Part shown: positions 1 through 11,794 of the stretch, one piece after another
How positions within the stretch are numbered: position 1 is the stretch's first letter
How the letters are laid out: every line of letters starts with the position of its first letter
Source: Atrina japonica
Lineage: Eukaryota > Mollusca > Bivalvia > Pterioida > Pinnidae
Reading direction: 5' to 3'
Length of the DNA: 64,000 nt
Assembly: GCA_030159075.1 (NCBI GenBank)
Contig: BROG01000473.1
Location: 418,501 to 482,500 of the forward strand
Position numbers and translations under genes: made by a program
The notes under the pieces: model-generated
What the model was told of the DNA's origin: nothing
Seen by the model: the letters and a program-made list of their open reading frames with translations, nothing else
Database searches by the model: none

Positions 1-430
1 TTTAAATGAATTCATCATGATGAATAAATGAGGATGACAATATGTAAAAAGACATCAAAAATTTATTTTCCGATTTCTACGTAATTAACTAACTTAATAC
101 ATTTAAGTAGATCACTCACATAGAATTAGTTTTTCAATCCATACAGCGGTTCTAGAGGAGAAGATATCTAAAGAGAGATACCCCGGGGTCACTTCTGCCG
201 CACCCTGGACCCACCCCTGGGTCGATCTTGCCGAAATGAACAATTTGGTAGAGGACCTTGAGTACTTGCTTCCTATAAAGTTTCATTAAAATCCTTTCGA
301 CGGTTTTGGAAGAGAAGTCGAAAATATGAAAAAGTTTACGGACAGACGGACAGACAGACGACAGACAAAAGGCGATCAGAAAAACTCACTTGAACCTTCG
401 AGAAAAACGTGGGAACATGTGATACTAATA
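1..430 (+). repeat. Dispersed repeat family R1, copy 1
   Basis: This block matches two others in the window (21,830-22,330 and 36,720-37,110). Shared landmarks are a spacer with 'catcaaaaatttatttt ccgatttctacg', then 'ccctggaccca..ctgggtcgatc', then 'aaaatcctttcgacggtttt'. It ends in GACA/GACG repeats followed by 'gatcagaaaaactcacttga', an end I recall from many bivalve repeats. It has no credible coding content; the short ORFs over it are incidental. It is probably a non-autonomous transposon or gene-associated repeat. Confidence 0.6.
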
Positions 431-3120
431 GTATTTTCCTTAAACGTTCCTCTAAACAACTACGCGCCAGTTTTCTTTTTTTTTTGTTATATAAATAACT
501 GCAAAGTGGACATTGATTTCTAGATTTGCCATGAACTGTAAACAAAACAGCATATGGTGCCCATCTATTTAAATATTTCTGCACATGCGAAGGGTTCTGT
601 CTTTTTTATTTTCGACACTAAAATCACATTGCTAAAAGTTCGCAAAATTATCACGGTTCCCTGTTATATGCCTTCTTATATAACTTCTATTTGTGTAAAT
701 ATGATCCCATTGAGCTTTTCAGTAAAACCATTTTATAACGAAAAAATATGCAACTGTAAAGCATGATTGGCAAATCATAAAATGGATACCATTTTCAAAG
801 TGGGAACTACTTTCACAAAGTTGTAAGGAGGATCATAACTGTAAGGATACATACTCATGAACAAAATATACCTGTAATACCAGTTTTAACATTTGGATAT
901 CATGCTATCAAAATCACAAAAATTTAGTGCTATAGTCCGAGTCACATTAGTTGTGTCAATGATTTTGGGTGATTAAAATATCATGGTTAATACCTACCTC
1001 TTAAATTTAACGTAGCGATATCCGATTCATACTGAATAATTTATCTATGGCCATTACAAATAAAAATTAATCCGTTTTGTACTAGATATTCGCACTCAAA
1101 TTATCCCTATGGGAATTTTACAAAGGTAATGGCGGCCTTTGTCAAAGTTTTAGAGCGGATCCGGAAGTGAAAGAAAGGGAACGTTTATTGGTCATACTGA
1201 ATCAGCCTGGCTCACTGGTCAACAAAATATGATTGGGCCAGGATCCCACGCTAACACTTAGTCTAGATGAAATCATCCGATTGAGGTGTTCTTAGAATTT
1301 TTCGCGTATTATCGTACGAAAGACGTGTTTTCGGAACTTTCCGATTACATGTATTATCGTATTGTATTGTGAAAAAAGGTTACTGTTAATACACAACCAC
1401 TGAATGCAAAATAACAAAGACAAAGGCCTATATAACTCATTACATATGTCTCTTGGGATGAGAAATGGCTTCACAATATTTTTGAAAATGTAATTTTATA
1501 TGAAATATATAGTTAAGAAAAATAGTGCCCAAATACATTTTGCATGTCTCTTTATTTCATATCTGGTTACACAGGGAATAATGATTTGTCAGAAATGCAA
1601 GCGGTTGACCAATACTGTTTAAATTGAAGTGACATTTTTATTGAATATATGGTCTTCCATACAATTTAGTGATGGAAACAAAAAGGTTAAAGTATTTATT
1701 TTTATTTGCTATATGTCTATACAACTATCATTTATGTAGTTATTCATCTAATGTTCATTGAAAATTAAAAATTAAGGAGTTTTGAAAAATAATTTTAAAA
1801 AACATTTCTAGCTGACACAAGAGACCGGTTGAATTGTTTGTCTATTATCGTCAGATCTCGTTCGATCTTTAGTACGATATTAAAATGGGTAATTTCTAAG
1901 TGACCAGACAAGTATGTGAATATGAATACTGTACTTCTTCTGTAAATCGGTCTGTTTATGTCTCGGTGAACAAAGATCAGCCGAATATCAGTCAACCGGA
2001 AGTTACCCGTAGCTAAACTCAAGAAATGACGATGTTTCATGAACGAAACACTTCGCCGAATCTATTTGAAACTACTTTTGGTATGAAATAAATATATATT
2101 TGAAACAAAGATTGTAAATGTTTGATTAAATGTGATTTATAGTTTACATCTATTTTCACAACAGTGGTTAGGATAACCCAGGGAAATGTCCCCGCAACAT
2201 ACGAAGTGTAGCCTACACGCGTTAAATCCTTGTTGATTGGTTCATATAATAGATATATTTTACAACTAAAGATAATAAAAAAATCATAATCGATCTCTTG
2301 TACGAAAGCGAAATTGTAGCATGTCGTGATCTTCCAAAATGACGCCCTTTTCAACTGTGGGACACCAGGGGGAAATAAAAATGTCTCATCAAATTCGAAT
2401 ATTTGGTTGAAAAGATGGCTAGCTTGCCCTGAATAGAAAACCTGAGTGACAGTTTATGCATATTATATTATTGGTCTTTTAAAGCTGTGCATTTTTGAAA
2501 ATTTTAATTTATTTGTTGTAATAAATTCTAAGCTAACACTACAGTAGTAGGACATAAATGATTTCCCAAAAATTATTTTCACTATATATTATTAGTAAAT
2601 TCGTGTTTTTTATTAACTTCTGTAGAATTCTCCCTTATCCTATTTTAACAAAACTTGATTCACCGAAACTTGAGGTTTTGGTATTCATATACTTGAAAGT
2701 CCATTGCAATCTTTTTGTTATTTTCCCTTTCATGTGAGAGAAAGATTCTAGCACCGCCATTTTTATGTTTATTACAAAGATAATGAATGGATTTATGATT
2801 GATACAAAAGTAATTCATGAATGTAAACTAATTCATAAACTAGAGTTAAACATGATATGTTTCATTTAACTTAATTCAAACAAAATCAAACCATTGAAAT
2901 ACATATTTGGGAACTCACAAAAGTATTTCTAAATTCATGAAAGTCTGTAAAACTTTTAAAATAAAAAATCACAGATGACAATAGAAAAATACAAATCTGG
3001 TTATCCGGAAACCAATCAATAAGGTCGATCCAGACTTTCACTGAAACAGAGTTAAACAAGACTATTATGATGCGGAATGTTTAAACGCATTTATTTGTGG
3101 GTGTCTGTATATATCTTAAT
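431..3120. other. AT-rich stretch with nothing recognised
   Basis: Only short scattered ORFs (about 60-105 codons) on either strand, without recognisable motifs, splice-supported exons or repeat structure that I could see. Confidence 0.5.
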
Positions 3121-3139
3121 CCCTGGCATATCAGATTGT

Positions 3140-3260
3140 TGTTTAACGTCCAACTCAATAAATTTCAAACCAAATGTAGGGAATGTTGGCCTATGCTTCA
3201 CATACGGCCATCGAGCAGTGAGGGTTCTTTAAATATACTGTGAACGGGACTCCATATTTG
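3140..3260 (+). repeat. Dispersed repeat family R3, degenerate copy
   Basis: Contains 'gttgtttaacgtccaactc', 'ggcctatgct' and 'gccatcgagcagtgagggt', shared in the same order with 48,390-48,598, 48,627-48,835 and 63,845-64,000. It is short and non-coding. I recall the family as widespread in mollusc genomes; whether it is a SINE or a MITE cannot be told from this copy. Confidence 0.6.
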
Positions 3261-3479
3261 GGAACTCACTTATACCGTGAGCCAGGCCCTACTGACTGTA
3301 TGTGGAAAATTTCTAAACGAAATCGCCGCGGTCAAAGTCAAACACTAAGACATTCTGGCTTTAAATTATGAAAGTCTGTGTTTGTTCTTTTAATGAAAAC
3401 TTATACAAAATTTAAAATATAAAAATTATCACAGATCGAGATTACGATAAAATGTGTGTAAAAATTCAAACAGAAACGT

Positions 3480-3640
3480 TGTCTTTTCAAAGTATATTTG
3501 TTTTATTAGGAGCATAGATACCTTTCAAATCGCCATATCAAATGTACATCGTAATTCGGTAGGGGAAACGCGTTCGGACTATGTTAAAGTCGGCCGATTT
3601 TTATGTGACGGGACGTGATTTTTATTGGAAAGTCTGGAAA
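3480..3640 (+). repeat. Dispersed repeat family R2, copy 1
   Basis: The stretch 'ccatatcaaatgtac' to 'actatgttaaagtcggccga' and 'tttttatgtg' recurs nearly unchanged at 61,485-61,640, and a weaker match follows ('acgt.atttttattg..aagt'). The palindromic element starts about 40 bp further on, so that element may have inserted next to or into R2. Confidence 0.6.
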
Positions 3641-3681
3641 TTTTGTCCCACAAGAAGAGGGTGCGAGTCGTTTCAGGTGCC

Positions 3682-5787
3682 ATAGGCAGCTCCCCGGCGG
3701 GGAATTTGCCGTAGTGGCGCTGTTGATGACGTCATCCCCTGGTCAATTCAAATCGATCGGTCACAACCCGCCGCGTCATACCGGAAGTGAGGTCATGTTG
3801 TCTCAACATCGTTGAGCTTTTCACCGAAGTTAGTGAAGGAGCCAGAGCCTTCGTAATCACGAGAGGTCACGTGAGCGAGAAAACGGGAAGAGAGAGAAGA
3901 TGGGTTTTTCCAGTTTTGACTATCCAGTTTTGAGCTGAGAGTGAATCTATTTTTACCGCACAGAAACTAGTAAAGTTGTTTGCGCGCGAGAAGCGACAGG
4001 CCGAGCTCGATTCAAGCTTGAACGTTGTACATTGAAACAAAGGGGAGATCACTCGATTTACAGGTAGATTATATCCCTGTGTCAATAATCTATTGTCAGT
4101 GAGTGGGGCAAAGGGAGATCACTCTTTATAGACTGTATAGATGAAACAAAGGGGAGATTACTCTGTATAGGTGTGAAAGGGGTGATCTCATGGGCGTTTA
4201 AACCAGAGGGGTTGGGTAGCGCAACAATCCCTTGGCATATCATGGGATATCTAGTTTTTCAGGGGGCTGACTAATCTCACGGCAGGAGTGTTTGTTTGTT
4301 TCAAGTGTGTGTGCGTGTGTTTCTCAAAAGTTTGTCAAAGTGATCAACGTCCAAGTTTGTCCAACTCACGTGTGTACCGTTCTCAAATATTTCTAAGTTA
4401 TGAAGTCTTAGTAAAGTGTAAAGTATGAAGTTGTTCACTTACGTCGTCACCAGATAGTGAAAATAGTATGTCTTGTACTACTGTATATATAATAAAAAAT
4501 TAACACTCACCCAGAAGGACGATTTCAAATTTTGAACCTATACCTATGCTGCATGGCACATACTTATGATGTTAACACCTCGAGGTTCAGATCTCATGAG
4601 TTTTCACAGGCTGAACTGAGCAGACTTACTATATTTGAGATTTTTTATCTTATGGAATTCTTTAAAGTAGCAGAATTAAACACAAACACACCCTGCATAC
4701 CTACTGGCCCTTAAAAGGGCCGTTGGTTTTCGGGACTTTACGGGAGCCTTAGGGCCTCAGCTCAGTTTTTGACGTACCACTTAATGTCTGTTGATCATAG
4801 AAACCTGGGACGCAATCTTTAGTTTCTGTACCAGGTTTCAGCCTCCAGGACGGGACTCGAAAAATTGCGGGCGGTCACAGACCAGTACAGCGCACGCGAC
4901 GATCAAAGAGTCTATAGAGAGCTGAGTGCGAACCGAAAGTTTAGGTATTTAGGGTATTCCCCTAATGGCGATTCAGCTAAATAGAGAACTCAGATCTTGA
5001 AAATTTACCGTAAAAAACTAGAAAATATTCAAACAACTCCATGCTATGGCGGACACCTCGAGTGATCTCAAATGAGAGGCCTAATTGAGATATAGTCATA
5101 TTGACTACTTATAAATGTGGCCTACTAGTAGTGGTTTTTCTTAAATTTCGAGGTTTCGATGACTTAAAGTCACATGACTTACTATACGAAATCGTGAATA
5201 CTTCAGTCATTACAAAAGCGCGTTCAACGTTTGAATATACATGATACAGCGTAGTCATTCTATTTTACCTGCACAATTTCGATGTCGAATGACACAGTTT
5301 ATAAGTACGCTAATCTGTGTATTCTGTGTGCATCTACGCGTTTTTTTTTATTACAAGATAAAATGTGACTCTAAGACCTATAAAGTACAGTCAGGTGTGC
5401 CATCAGCTGCTTGATCAACTCTGTTTCTGTATCTTAGTGTGTTTAGTCGCTACAATATGTTAAAAGTATGCAGACTTTTAGCTAAGTTTCTTTTTCTAAT
5501 AAAGGTGACCCATTGGTTTCCGAAAAGCTGAATAAGGGAGACTCGAATACTTATTGTACAAAAATTACTTGTGTGTTGTAGTCTTTTAATGTCCTACAAG
5601 AATCTATTTTGACGTGTTTAAACATATCAAATGAGTTATCCATGATGAACTAATAAAGCGATAGAGTTTTATGAACTCTGCGTTTTCTTGTGTGTGAGCC
5701 TCCAGATACCAAACAAGTCACATAACGAATGCAACTTTCTACACTCTCTTATCTTTTTTTTTCTCTCTTCATTTCCCCCATTTCTCT

Positions 5788-5833
<46 letters not shown>

Positions 5834-6400
5834 TCCCACATTATTTTTGTCTTCTCCACTCCTGTTATGACATTTGTCTTTGCAGTCGAAAGATCAGATA
5901 CGAAAATGGGAACAAGAAAGAGACAAAGTCGGTGGGCCTAAGACTGATTATAGTGTTCAGTCTCCTTATCACATTCTTAAAAAGACGTAAACACGTATGC
6001 CTTACTGAAAGTCTCATAGAGTTGCGTAATGCACTTCTGTTTTATACCTCTAATAAGTCGTATAATTTTTTTATCCTCTTTGTCACCGTATCTGTGAAGA
6101 TATATACTAGATACTGTATGACCAAACACAAGGTCAGTTTCATCAAGTCCTAATTACCCCCGCTAAAGAGAGCTTTTGAAATAGTCTTCAGAGAATTAGT
6201 GTTGCCTTACTGTTACTATGTATAATGCATAAAGAATGAAGTAAAACACGTATAACTTTGCAAAAGATCTTACTTTCTGTAACCTTACTTATTCTCTTTG
6301 TATTCACTTCTGTTTTATACCTTCTTATAAGTCGTATAATTTTATTCCTCTGTGTCACTATATCTGTTAGATACACCTTAATAACCAACATACAATACAC
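3682..6400 (+). repeat. Left arm of the 5.5-kb palindrome
   Basis: Collinear, inverted, with 7,195-9,217; the arms differ by indels (this arm is about 700 bp longer) and substitutions. It carries repeated 'gggagat(c/t)actct.tatag' motifs around 4,045-4,180 and a CT microsatellite. ORFs across it are not conserved in the other arm's equivalent frame, which argues against coding. Confidence 0.7.
5779..5830 (+). repeat. (CT)n microsatellite
   Basis: Near-pure CT run inside the left arm; its counterpart in the right arm is the GA run at 7,582-7,624. The Ser/Leu-rich ORFs over it are low complexity. Confidence 0.9.
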
Positions 6401-7194
6401 AAGCAGAAGGTCAAGTTATTGACAAGTGGAATCTGTTTGTCGCAAATATTGTTGCCGCAGATATCGATATTTTATTTGCCGCAGATATATGATTGGAATC
6501 ATGGGGATATCTACTCTGTATAGCCTGTATAGGTACTAAGACTCATAGAGTTAACTCTGTATAGACTCCATAGGCGGAACAAAGCCTGTATAGCCTATAT
6601 GAGTAGGACAAAATGGGATATTACTCTGTATTTAGGCTCTATAGATGTAGGTCTTGGTACCTATACAGGCTATACAGAGTAATCCCCCTATTCTCCTAAG
6701 GGAGATGTCTCTATATGGGTTTGTATGCACTAAACCAGAAAAGGGAGGGTGGGTAGTGAAACGGGAAGGGTAGCCATCATGGCCATGGGATATCTACTCT
6801 GTAGCTTTATAGGTACTAAGACCTTACAAAGGGATATCAAAATAGGCGGAACAAAGCCTGTATCTATATGAGTAGGACAAAATGGAGCTGATACCTATAC
6901 AGGCTATACAGAGTAATCCCCCCATTTTCTCCTAGGGGAGATGTCTCTATATTTAGCCATCCTATATAGCATGTACTAAGACTCATAAAGTGACGAGTAT
7001 GTACAAAGGGAGATCACTCTGTATAGACTCCACAGGCGGAACAAAGCCTGTATGACCTACAGACTCTATAGGCGGTACAAACACAAGTTTGTGCGGAATT
7101 GACAGACACAGTTACACAAGTGGCACAAGTAACAGAAGTAACACAAACTGGTACTTTGGCACGTAACCATATCAGGTTCGATAATGTACAGACT
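6401..7194. repeat. Centre of the palindrome with internal direct and inverted repeats
   Basis: Contains at least three direct copies of a block with 'ggcggaacaaagcctgtat' (about 6,573, 6,844 and 7,034). It also has two copies of 'acctatacaggctatacaga' followed by 'gtaatccccc' (about 6,659 and 6,891), which are complementary to the 'ctctgtatagcctgtatagg' at about 6,513. The region can therefore fold locally as well as in the large palindrome. No coding signal. Confidence 0.6.
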
Positions 7195-7581
7195 ATATCA
7201 AAAGTTCTCTTTAGTGGGGTATTTAGACTGGAGGGGAAATTCGTATCTACTATGTATCTACACAGATATAGTGACACAGAGGAATAAAATAAAACAGAAG
7301 TGTATAACTCAGCTCTATGAGACGGGCGGGATACAGAGAGTATATGTAAGGCATACAAAGAGAATAAGTAAGGTTAACGTCTTGTAAAAGGTACTGTTTT
7401 GCCTGGGATCTCTAATCTCTTGAAGACTATTTCAAAAGCTCTCTTTAGCGGGGTATTAGACTTGATGAAACTGACCTTGTGTTTGGGTCCTTATTAGAGG
7501 TTATAAAACAGAAGTGCATTATTACGCGTTAAGGAGACTACAGAACTGCTGTTACTATAATCAGTCTTAGGGACGTATGTT

Positions 7582-7583
7582 AA

Positions 7584-7618
<35 letters not shown>

Positions 7619-7624
7619 AAAGAG
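7582..7624 (+). repeat. (GA)n microsatellite
   Basis: GA run, inverted partner of the CT run in the left arm. Confidence 0.9.
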
Positions 7625-8951
7625 AAATGGGGAAATGAAGAGAGAAAAAAAGATAAGAGAGTGAAGAAAGTTGCCATTCAGGGATAATATGTGACTTGTT
7701 TGGTATCTGGAGCTCACATCGGTCATAAACTCTATATAAACCGATTTCTTGTAGGACCCCCATCATTACTTACTAGACCATCTTCGCCTACTTATACGAC
7801 TATTCGACAAAATGTTAGAAAAAGAAACCTTAGCTAAAAGTCTGCATGTTTTTGTATGTTGTGTTATTCTGTAGCAGCAAGTTTAACATATTGTAGCGAC
7901 TAAACACTACTTAGGGTGCGAACTTCATTTAGATCATAAGCCAGAAACGATTTAGAGTTGAAATCCGCTTAGACATGTCAGCTGATGGCACTAGTGTGAC
8001 GTCACCTGACTGTACTTGTCTTGCAGGATGGTCATTTTGTAATTTTTAAACAGATAAACTGTCATTCGACATCGAACGACTCGGGTGTGTTTACGGGACA
8101 GTGTATATTCGTTCAACGTTTGAACGATTTTTCCAGTTTAAGTCCGTGGAAAACTAATTTGAGATCTGAACCTCGAGGTGTTAACATCATGGTAGGCAGT
8201 ATGAATGAAAGTACTCATTTGAGATCAATCATTAGTGAATTTTTATTACATTTGTACAGACAGTAAATTTCAAGATCTAATTAAAACATAAGAGTTCAAA
8301 CAACGTCTATTTACAATAGGGGAATACCCTAAATATGCTTTTCAACAGTGTGAGTTCATCAACAGAAGAACCAAACGAAAACCAACGGCCCTTTTAAGGG
8401 CCACCCAACTTATTCATAAAGGTATGCAGGGTTTTTTGTGTCCATAAGATAAAAATCTAAATATAGTAAGTCATGTGACTAGAGAGAGGTTCAGTTCAGC
8501 CTGTGAAAACTCATTTGAGATCTGAACCTCGAGGTGTTAAATAAGATTTAACTTCATACACTTCATAACTTAGAACGTTGCACACGTTGCAAATTATGAT
8601 CACTTTGACAAACTTGGAAACATGAGAACGGTACACACTTGATCACTTTGACAAACTTTGAGAACAACACGCACACACCACTTGTGACAAACTTTGAGTA
8701 AGTTCTCACTCCTGCCGTGAGATTAGTCAGCCCCTGAAAAACTAGATATCCCATGATTCCATACCCAAGATGGCTACCCTTCCTGTTGCGCTACCCACCC
8801 ACCCCTCTGGTTTAATGCCTACGCCCCATATAGAGTCATCACCCCTTTTGTTATGGTCTATACAGAGTAGGTCTATACAGAGTGATCTCCCTTTGCCCCA
8901 AGATCTCCCTTTGTCGTTACAAATTGATGCGCATGATACACAACTCTCAAC

Positions 8952-9005
8952 GACGGTGGCGCCACCAACTACTAGTTTCACCGACGGTGGCGCCACCAAC
9001 TGCTA
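8952..9005 (+). repeat. Two-copy 31-bp tandem repeat carrying a 12-bp perfect dyad
   Basis: GGTGGCGCCACC occurs at 8,955-8,966 and 8,986-8,997, each followed by 'aact.ctagtt'. The dyad is perfectly self-complementary. The corresponding point of the left arm (about 3,940-3,955) lacks it, so it is specific to the right arm. Confidence 0.7.
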
Positions 9006-9217
9006 GTTAAAAATAGATTCACTGGAAAAACCCATCTTCTCTCTCTTCCCGTTGACTTCTCGTGAACGCTCAACGATTGGCTCTTTCTCCTTAATGACCT
9101 CACTTCCGGTATGACGCGCTTCCGGTTGTGACGTCAAATCAGAAGCCAGCATTCTGATGACGTCATGTGGCGCCCCCTAGCGGCAAAATTCAAATGGCCC
9201 GCCGGAGAGCTGCCTAT

Positions 9218-9589
9218 AACTACTGACGCTTAACAAAATCGTGAAGTTGAATGATCCTGTCACACCTAGTTAAGCACGGAAACTTTTTAAGAACCTCTTT
9301 TGGAATTACCGATATGTTTATATCATATGCTGAAAGTTTTGTATTAGAACAGTAAAACCCGGTGTAAAAATTCTCGGGTATTACCCAGATTCAACTGGCG
9401 CCTGTGAGACGACCAATCTATCGTTGTGTACTGTAAGCAAGATCAAATTAATCCGCGAAAAAGATTGATTTTATGGTGGATGGTGTTCTATGATGTAATG
9501 AAATGCTTTCTTTTTTTTTTTTTTAGAAAAACTAGGTTTATCTGGAGAAAAACTTGGTTGATTGAGAAAAATATAAATACTAATCAATG
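9218..9589. other. Spacer with T-run; nothing recognised
   Basis: Follows the palindrome. It holds a T homopolymer at about 9,510-9,524 and, just after it, 'agaaaaactaggtttatc' and 'gagaaaaacttgg', which resemble the short motif clustered at 52.6-53.7 kb. Confidence 0.5.
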
Positions 9590-10270
9590 AGATATAAATA
9601 TGATACAATAAAGAATTTCGATTTGTTAAGAGAAGTAAGGACAGTCGAACAAGAACTTGGAGCATCTAAAGCGGTGTTTAAACAACAAGCACCGACAACA
9701 TTGAATGATATAATCTACAAAAGTTGAATCAGTAGAAATCGAATTAAGTGCTATACAAAGTGTAAGACGTAGTTTCAATAGGGATCGAAATCCAGGATAC
9801 CGTGGTAGTTATAACATAACGGATAAGGTCAGCCGAGGCAGGGGAAACATAAACTATCAAACAAGTAGCGCTAGGAACAGACAATTCCAAATCAATGTCA
9901 CAAAGTGATCAAAATTCAAGCACATCTCAAATTGGCAGATACCCACAACACAATGCGTATAATCAACAGGAAGGAGGATGTCATTCAGAGGACAAAACAC
10001 AAATACCAGACAATACCATAGGAATAGTCATTTTCGTGGGAATAGGCATGGTCATGGTCATGCTCTCAACCTACGGTACCAATCGCCTGACTTCCATGCT
10101 CGACACCGTAACCATTCGGTCATCTACGCATTAAAATGCATATTTCGATATCGGTGTCTAGGGTTCCAAACATAACGTCGGTCGTAGAGAAAGAGGTGAA
10201 CGGTATTGTCCTTGGTAAGAGATATGGATCTAACGATACGCGTATTGAAATAAAATGGATATATAATGCA
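9590..10270 (+). pseudogene. Decayed gag-like remnant of an LTR retrotransposon
   Basis: Broken frames give a start resembling retrotransposon Gag C-terminal regions (FDLLREVRTVEQELGASKA at about 9,616-9,675). A stretch rich in R, G, N and Q follows (RSFNRDRNPGYRGSY at about 9,765-9,810, then RG.GN and GRGN blocks). Such RG-rich tails are typical of some Ty3/gypsy Gag proteins in molluscs (recall-based). Several stops and frame changes interrupt it, and I see no zinc knuckle. No matching LTRs were found nearby. Alternative: a degraded RNA-binding-protein fragment. Confidence 0.35.
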
Positions 10271-11790
10271 CAAATAGTACTCAAACATTGAGAATTCATT
10301 GTTTTACGTTTTCGGCTATTTTTTTCTTTAAATTTTTGTTTTCCAGTTATAGGATTTCTATTCTGTTTTTCATTTTTCTCATTGTGTTACTTTTCCATTT
10401 CTCCTACCAATCGATTACAATTCTCAGAGTTTTCCGCGGTGAATTCATGAATATTAATGTCTGCATTTATGCTGAAACATCATAGTCATCATAATTTGCA
10501 ATAAAAAACATTTTTAGAGCACATGTTACTTTAATTTGAGTATGAAAATAATATTAACTGAATAAGTTGTGTGGTCCTTATAAAAGTATACACATCGGTT
10601 CAGTAACCAATCATATTGCATATCAAACCATGCGTTACTTCATGGTTTACTTATATCATTAGCAATTATACATAAGTTTAAAATACAATATATTCAAGAT
10701 ACCATCAGTTAGTCTGTGCCACAATGTAAGTGTGTTTTAATTATCTTTTATATATTTATAAACCAAGTTGTCGTTGGTTTCGTATGTTTCGATAGTGAAA
10801 TTATGTGATTTTAGTTTTTTTATCGAGCTGTTTTGAAACATTTCAGTTGCCACATCTGATTTAAACCGTTTCTAGAATAAGTAAATGTACAATATATTTT
10901 TCTTGTTTCTTTTTATCGCAGTCATTGCCTCTTTATGGGGTCACTCAAAAGGAGACTCGCGAAAGCAAGATATTAGTGTTTTGTTATGAAATGTTTGTCT
11001 AATGCACTTTATGAATATTGTGATATCTGTTACTTAATTTAAAATATCACTATTTAATTAGTGTAAACTTTGCACTATCACGATAAGGTTGATATTTTAC
11101 GTTCCTCGCGCAATAGTAATATGCAAATGAGTTGATCAGTCCATGCATCTTTTGTTTTCCTTCGCTGGAGTGAATAAACCCTGAATAGGTCTTCCGTATA
11201 AAAGGCTAGCGCAAGTGGTTTTCATCTCATGCTGTTTTCACATTTGCAAAGTTAATCATTTTCATTAAATTTCAAATGATTCTAAATATTTAAAGAAAGT
11301 GTTGTAAAATATATTTATTTGTATCTATTTAAGATAAGTTTTGGTTACATTTATTCTGACGTACAATGATCGATATCTGATTTTATGAAGGTACAACAGA
11401 TGCATGTTGCGTTGTTATTTATTCTCTTTGTTTGGACCTGATACCACCCCATGGTGATCTATAAATTACAACCTCGAGTATGAATGTTGCCTTGTGTACA
11501 TCTTATACTGGGAATTAATGAAATTTCGCAAAGTAGATAGGAAAAACAGGACAGTATATTGTTGTGGGATTAACTCTTTTTTCAAGAAGTGATAAAAAAT
11601 TAAAACGACTAAAATCTTTAACTCTTTAAATATAATGCACAAAACTTTGTTTTTCTAATGATATTGCTTTATCATCAACCACATTTGTGCCAGATAGGCA
11701 GTAATGATTGTATTGTTAGTGTGTATGTCGTTATGTTTTGAATGAATGCCATTTAATCTAAGTATATGGTTTTATAATTCTATGAATGTT
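10271..11790. other. Non-coding stretch; possible degenerate LTR or promoter-like sequence
   Basis: No gene recognised. It holds an octamer ATGCAAAT at 11,121-11,128 and a TATAAAAG at 11,197-11,204. The octamer context 'taatatgcaaatgagtt' is repeated at about 18,654. This could be the U3 of an LTR belonging to the upstream gag-like remnant, but I found no second LTR copy to prove it. Confidence 0.35.
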
Positions 11791-11794
11791 TCAA

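Larger units (their letters stand above)
3682..9217. mobile_element. Long foldback (palindromic) element, about 5.5 kb, no transposase seen
   Basis: The left half reads as an imperfect reverse complement of the right half. Matched landmark pairs, in nested order, include: 'ataggcagctc' (3,682) with 'gagagctgcctat' (ending 9,217); 'ataccggaagtgaggtca' (about 3,779) with its complement (about 9,098); 'gaagagagagaagatgggtt' (about 3,886) with about 9,031; 'gatatctagtttttcagggg' (about 4,247) with about 8,740; 'gggccgttggttttc' (about 4,708) with about 8,388; 'gggtattcccct' with 'aggggaataccc'; 'gcagacttttagctaa' with 'ttagctaaaagtctgc'; (CT)n with (GA)n; and 'cgctaaagagagcttttgaa' (about 6,162) with about 7,430. 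The outermost shared bases are ATAGGCAGCTC. A TA target duplication flanking GGCAGCTC ends is possible but unproven. No long ORF or transposase motif is present, so it would be non-autonomous. A simple inverted genomic duplication is the alternative. Confidence 0.75.
7195..9217 (-). repeat. Right arm of the 5.5-kb palindrome
   Basis: Inverted counterpart of 3,682-6,400. Within it, 'ctctttagtggggtatttagac' at about 7,205 is a diverged direct copy of the 7,440-7,470 block, so the arm itself carries a partial duplication. Confidence 0.7.

Noticed and set aside
5688..5941. Ser/Leu/Phe-rich ORFs over the CT repeat
   Set aside because: Low-complexity translation of a microsatellite inside the palindrome arm; not matched in the other arm.
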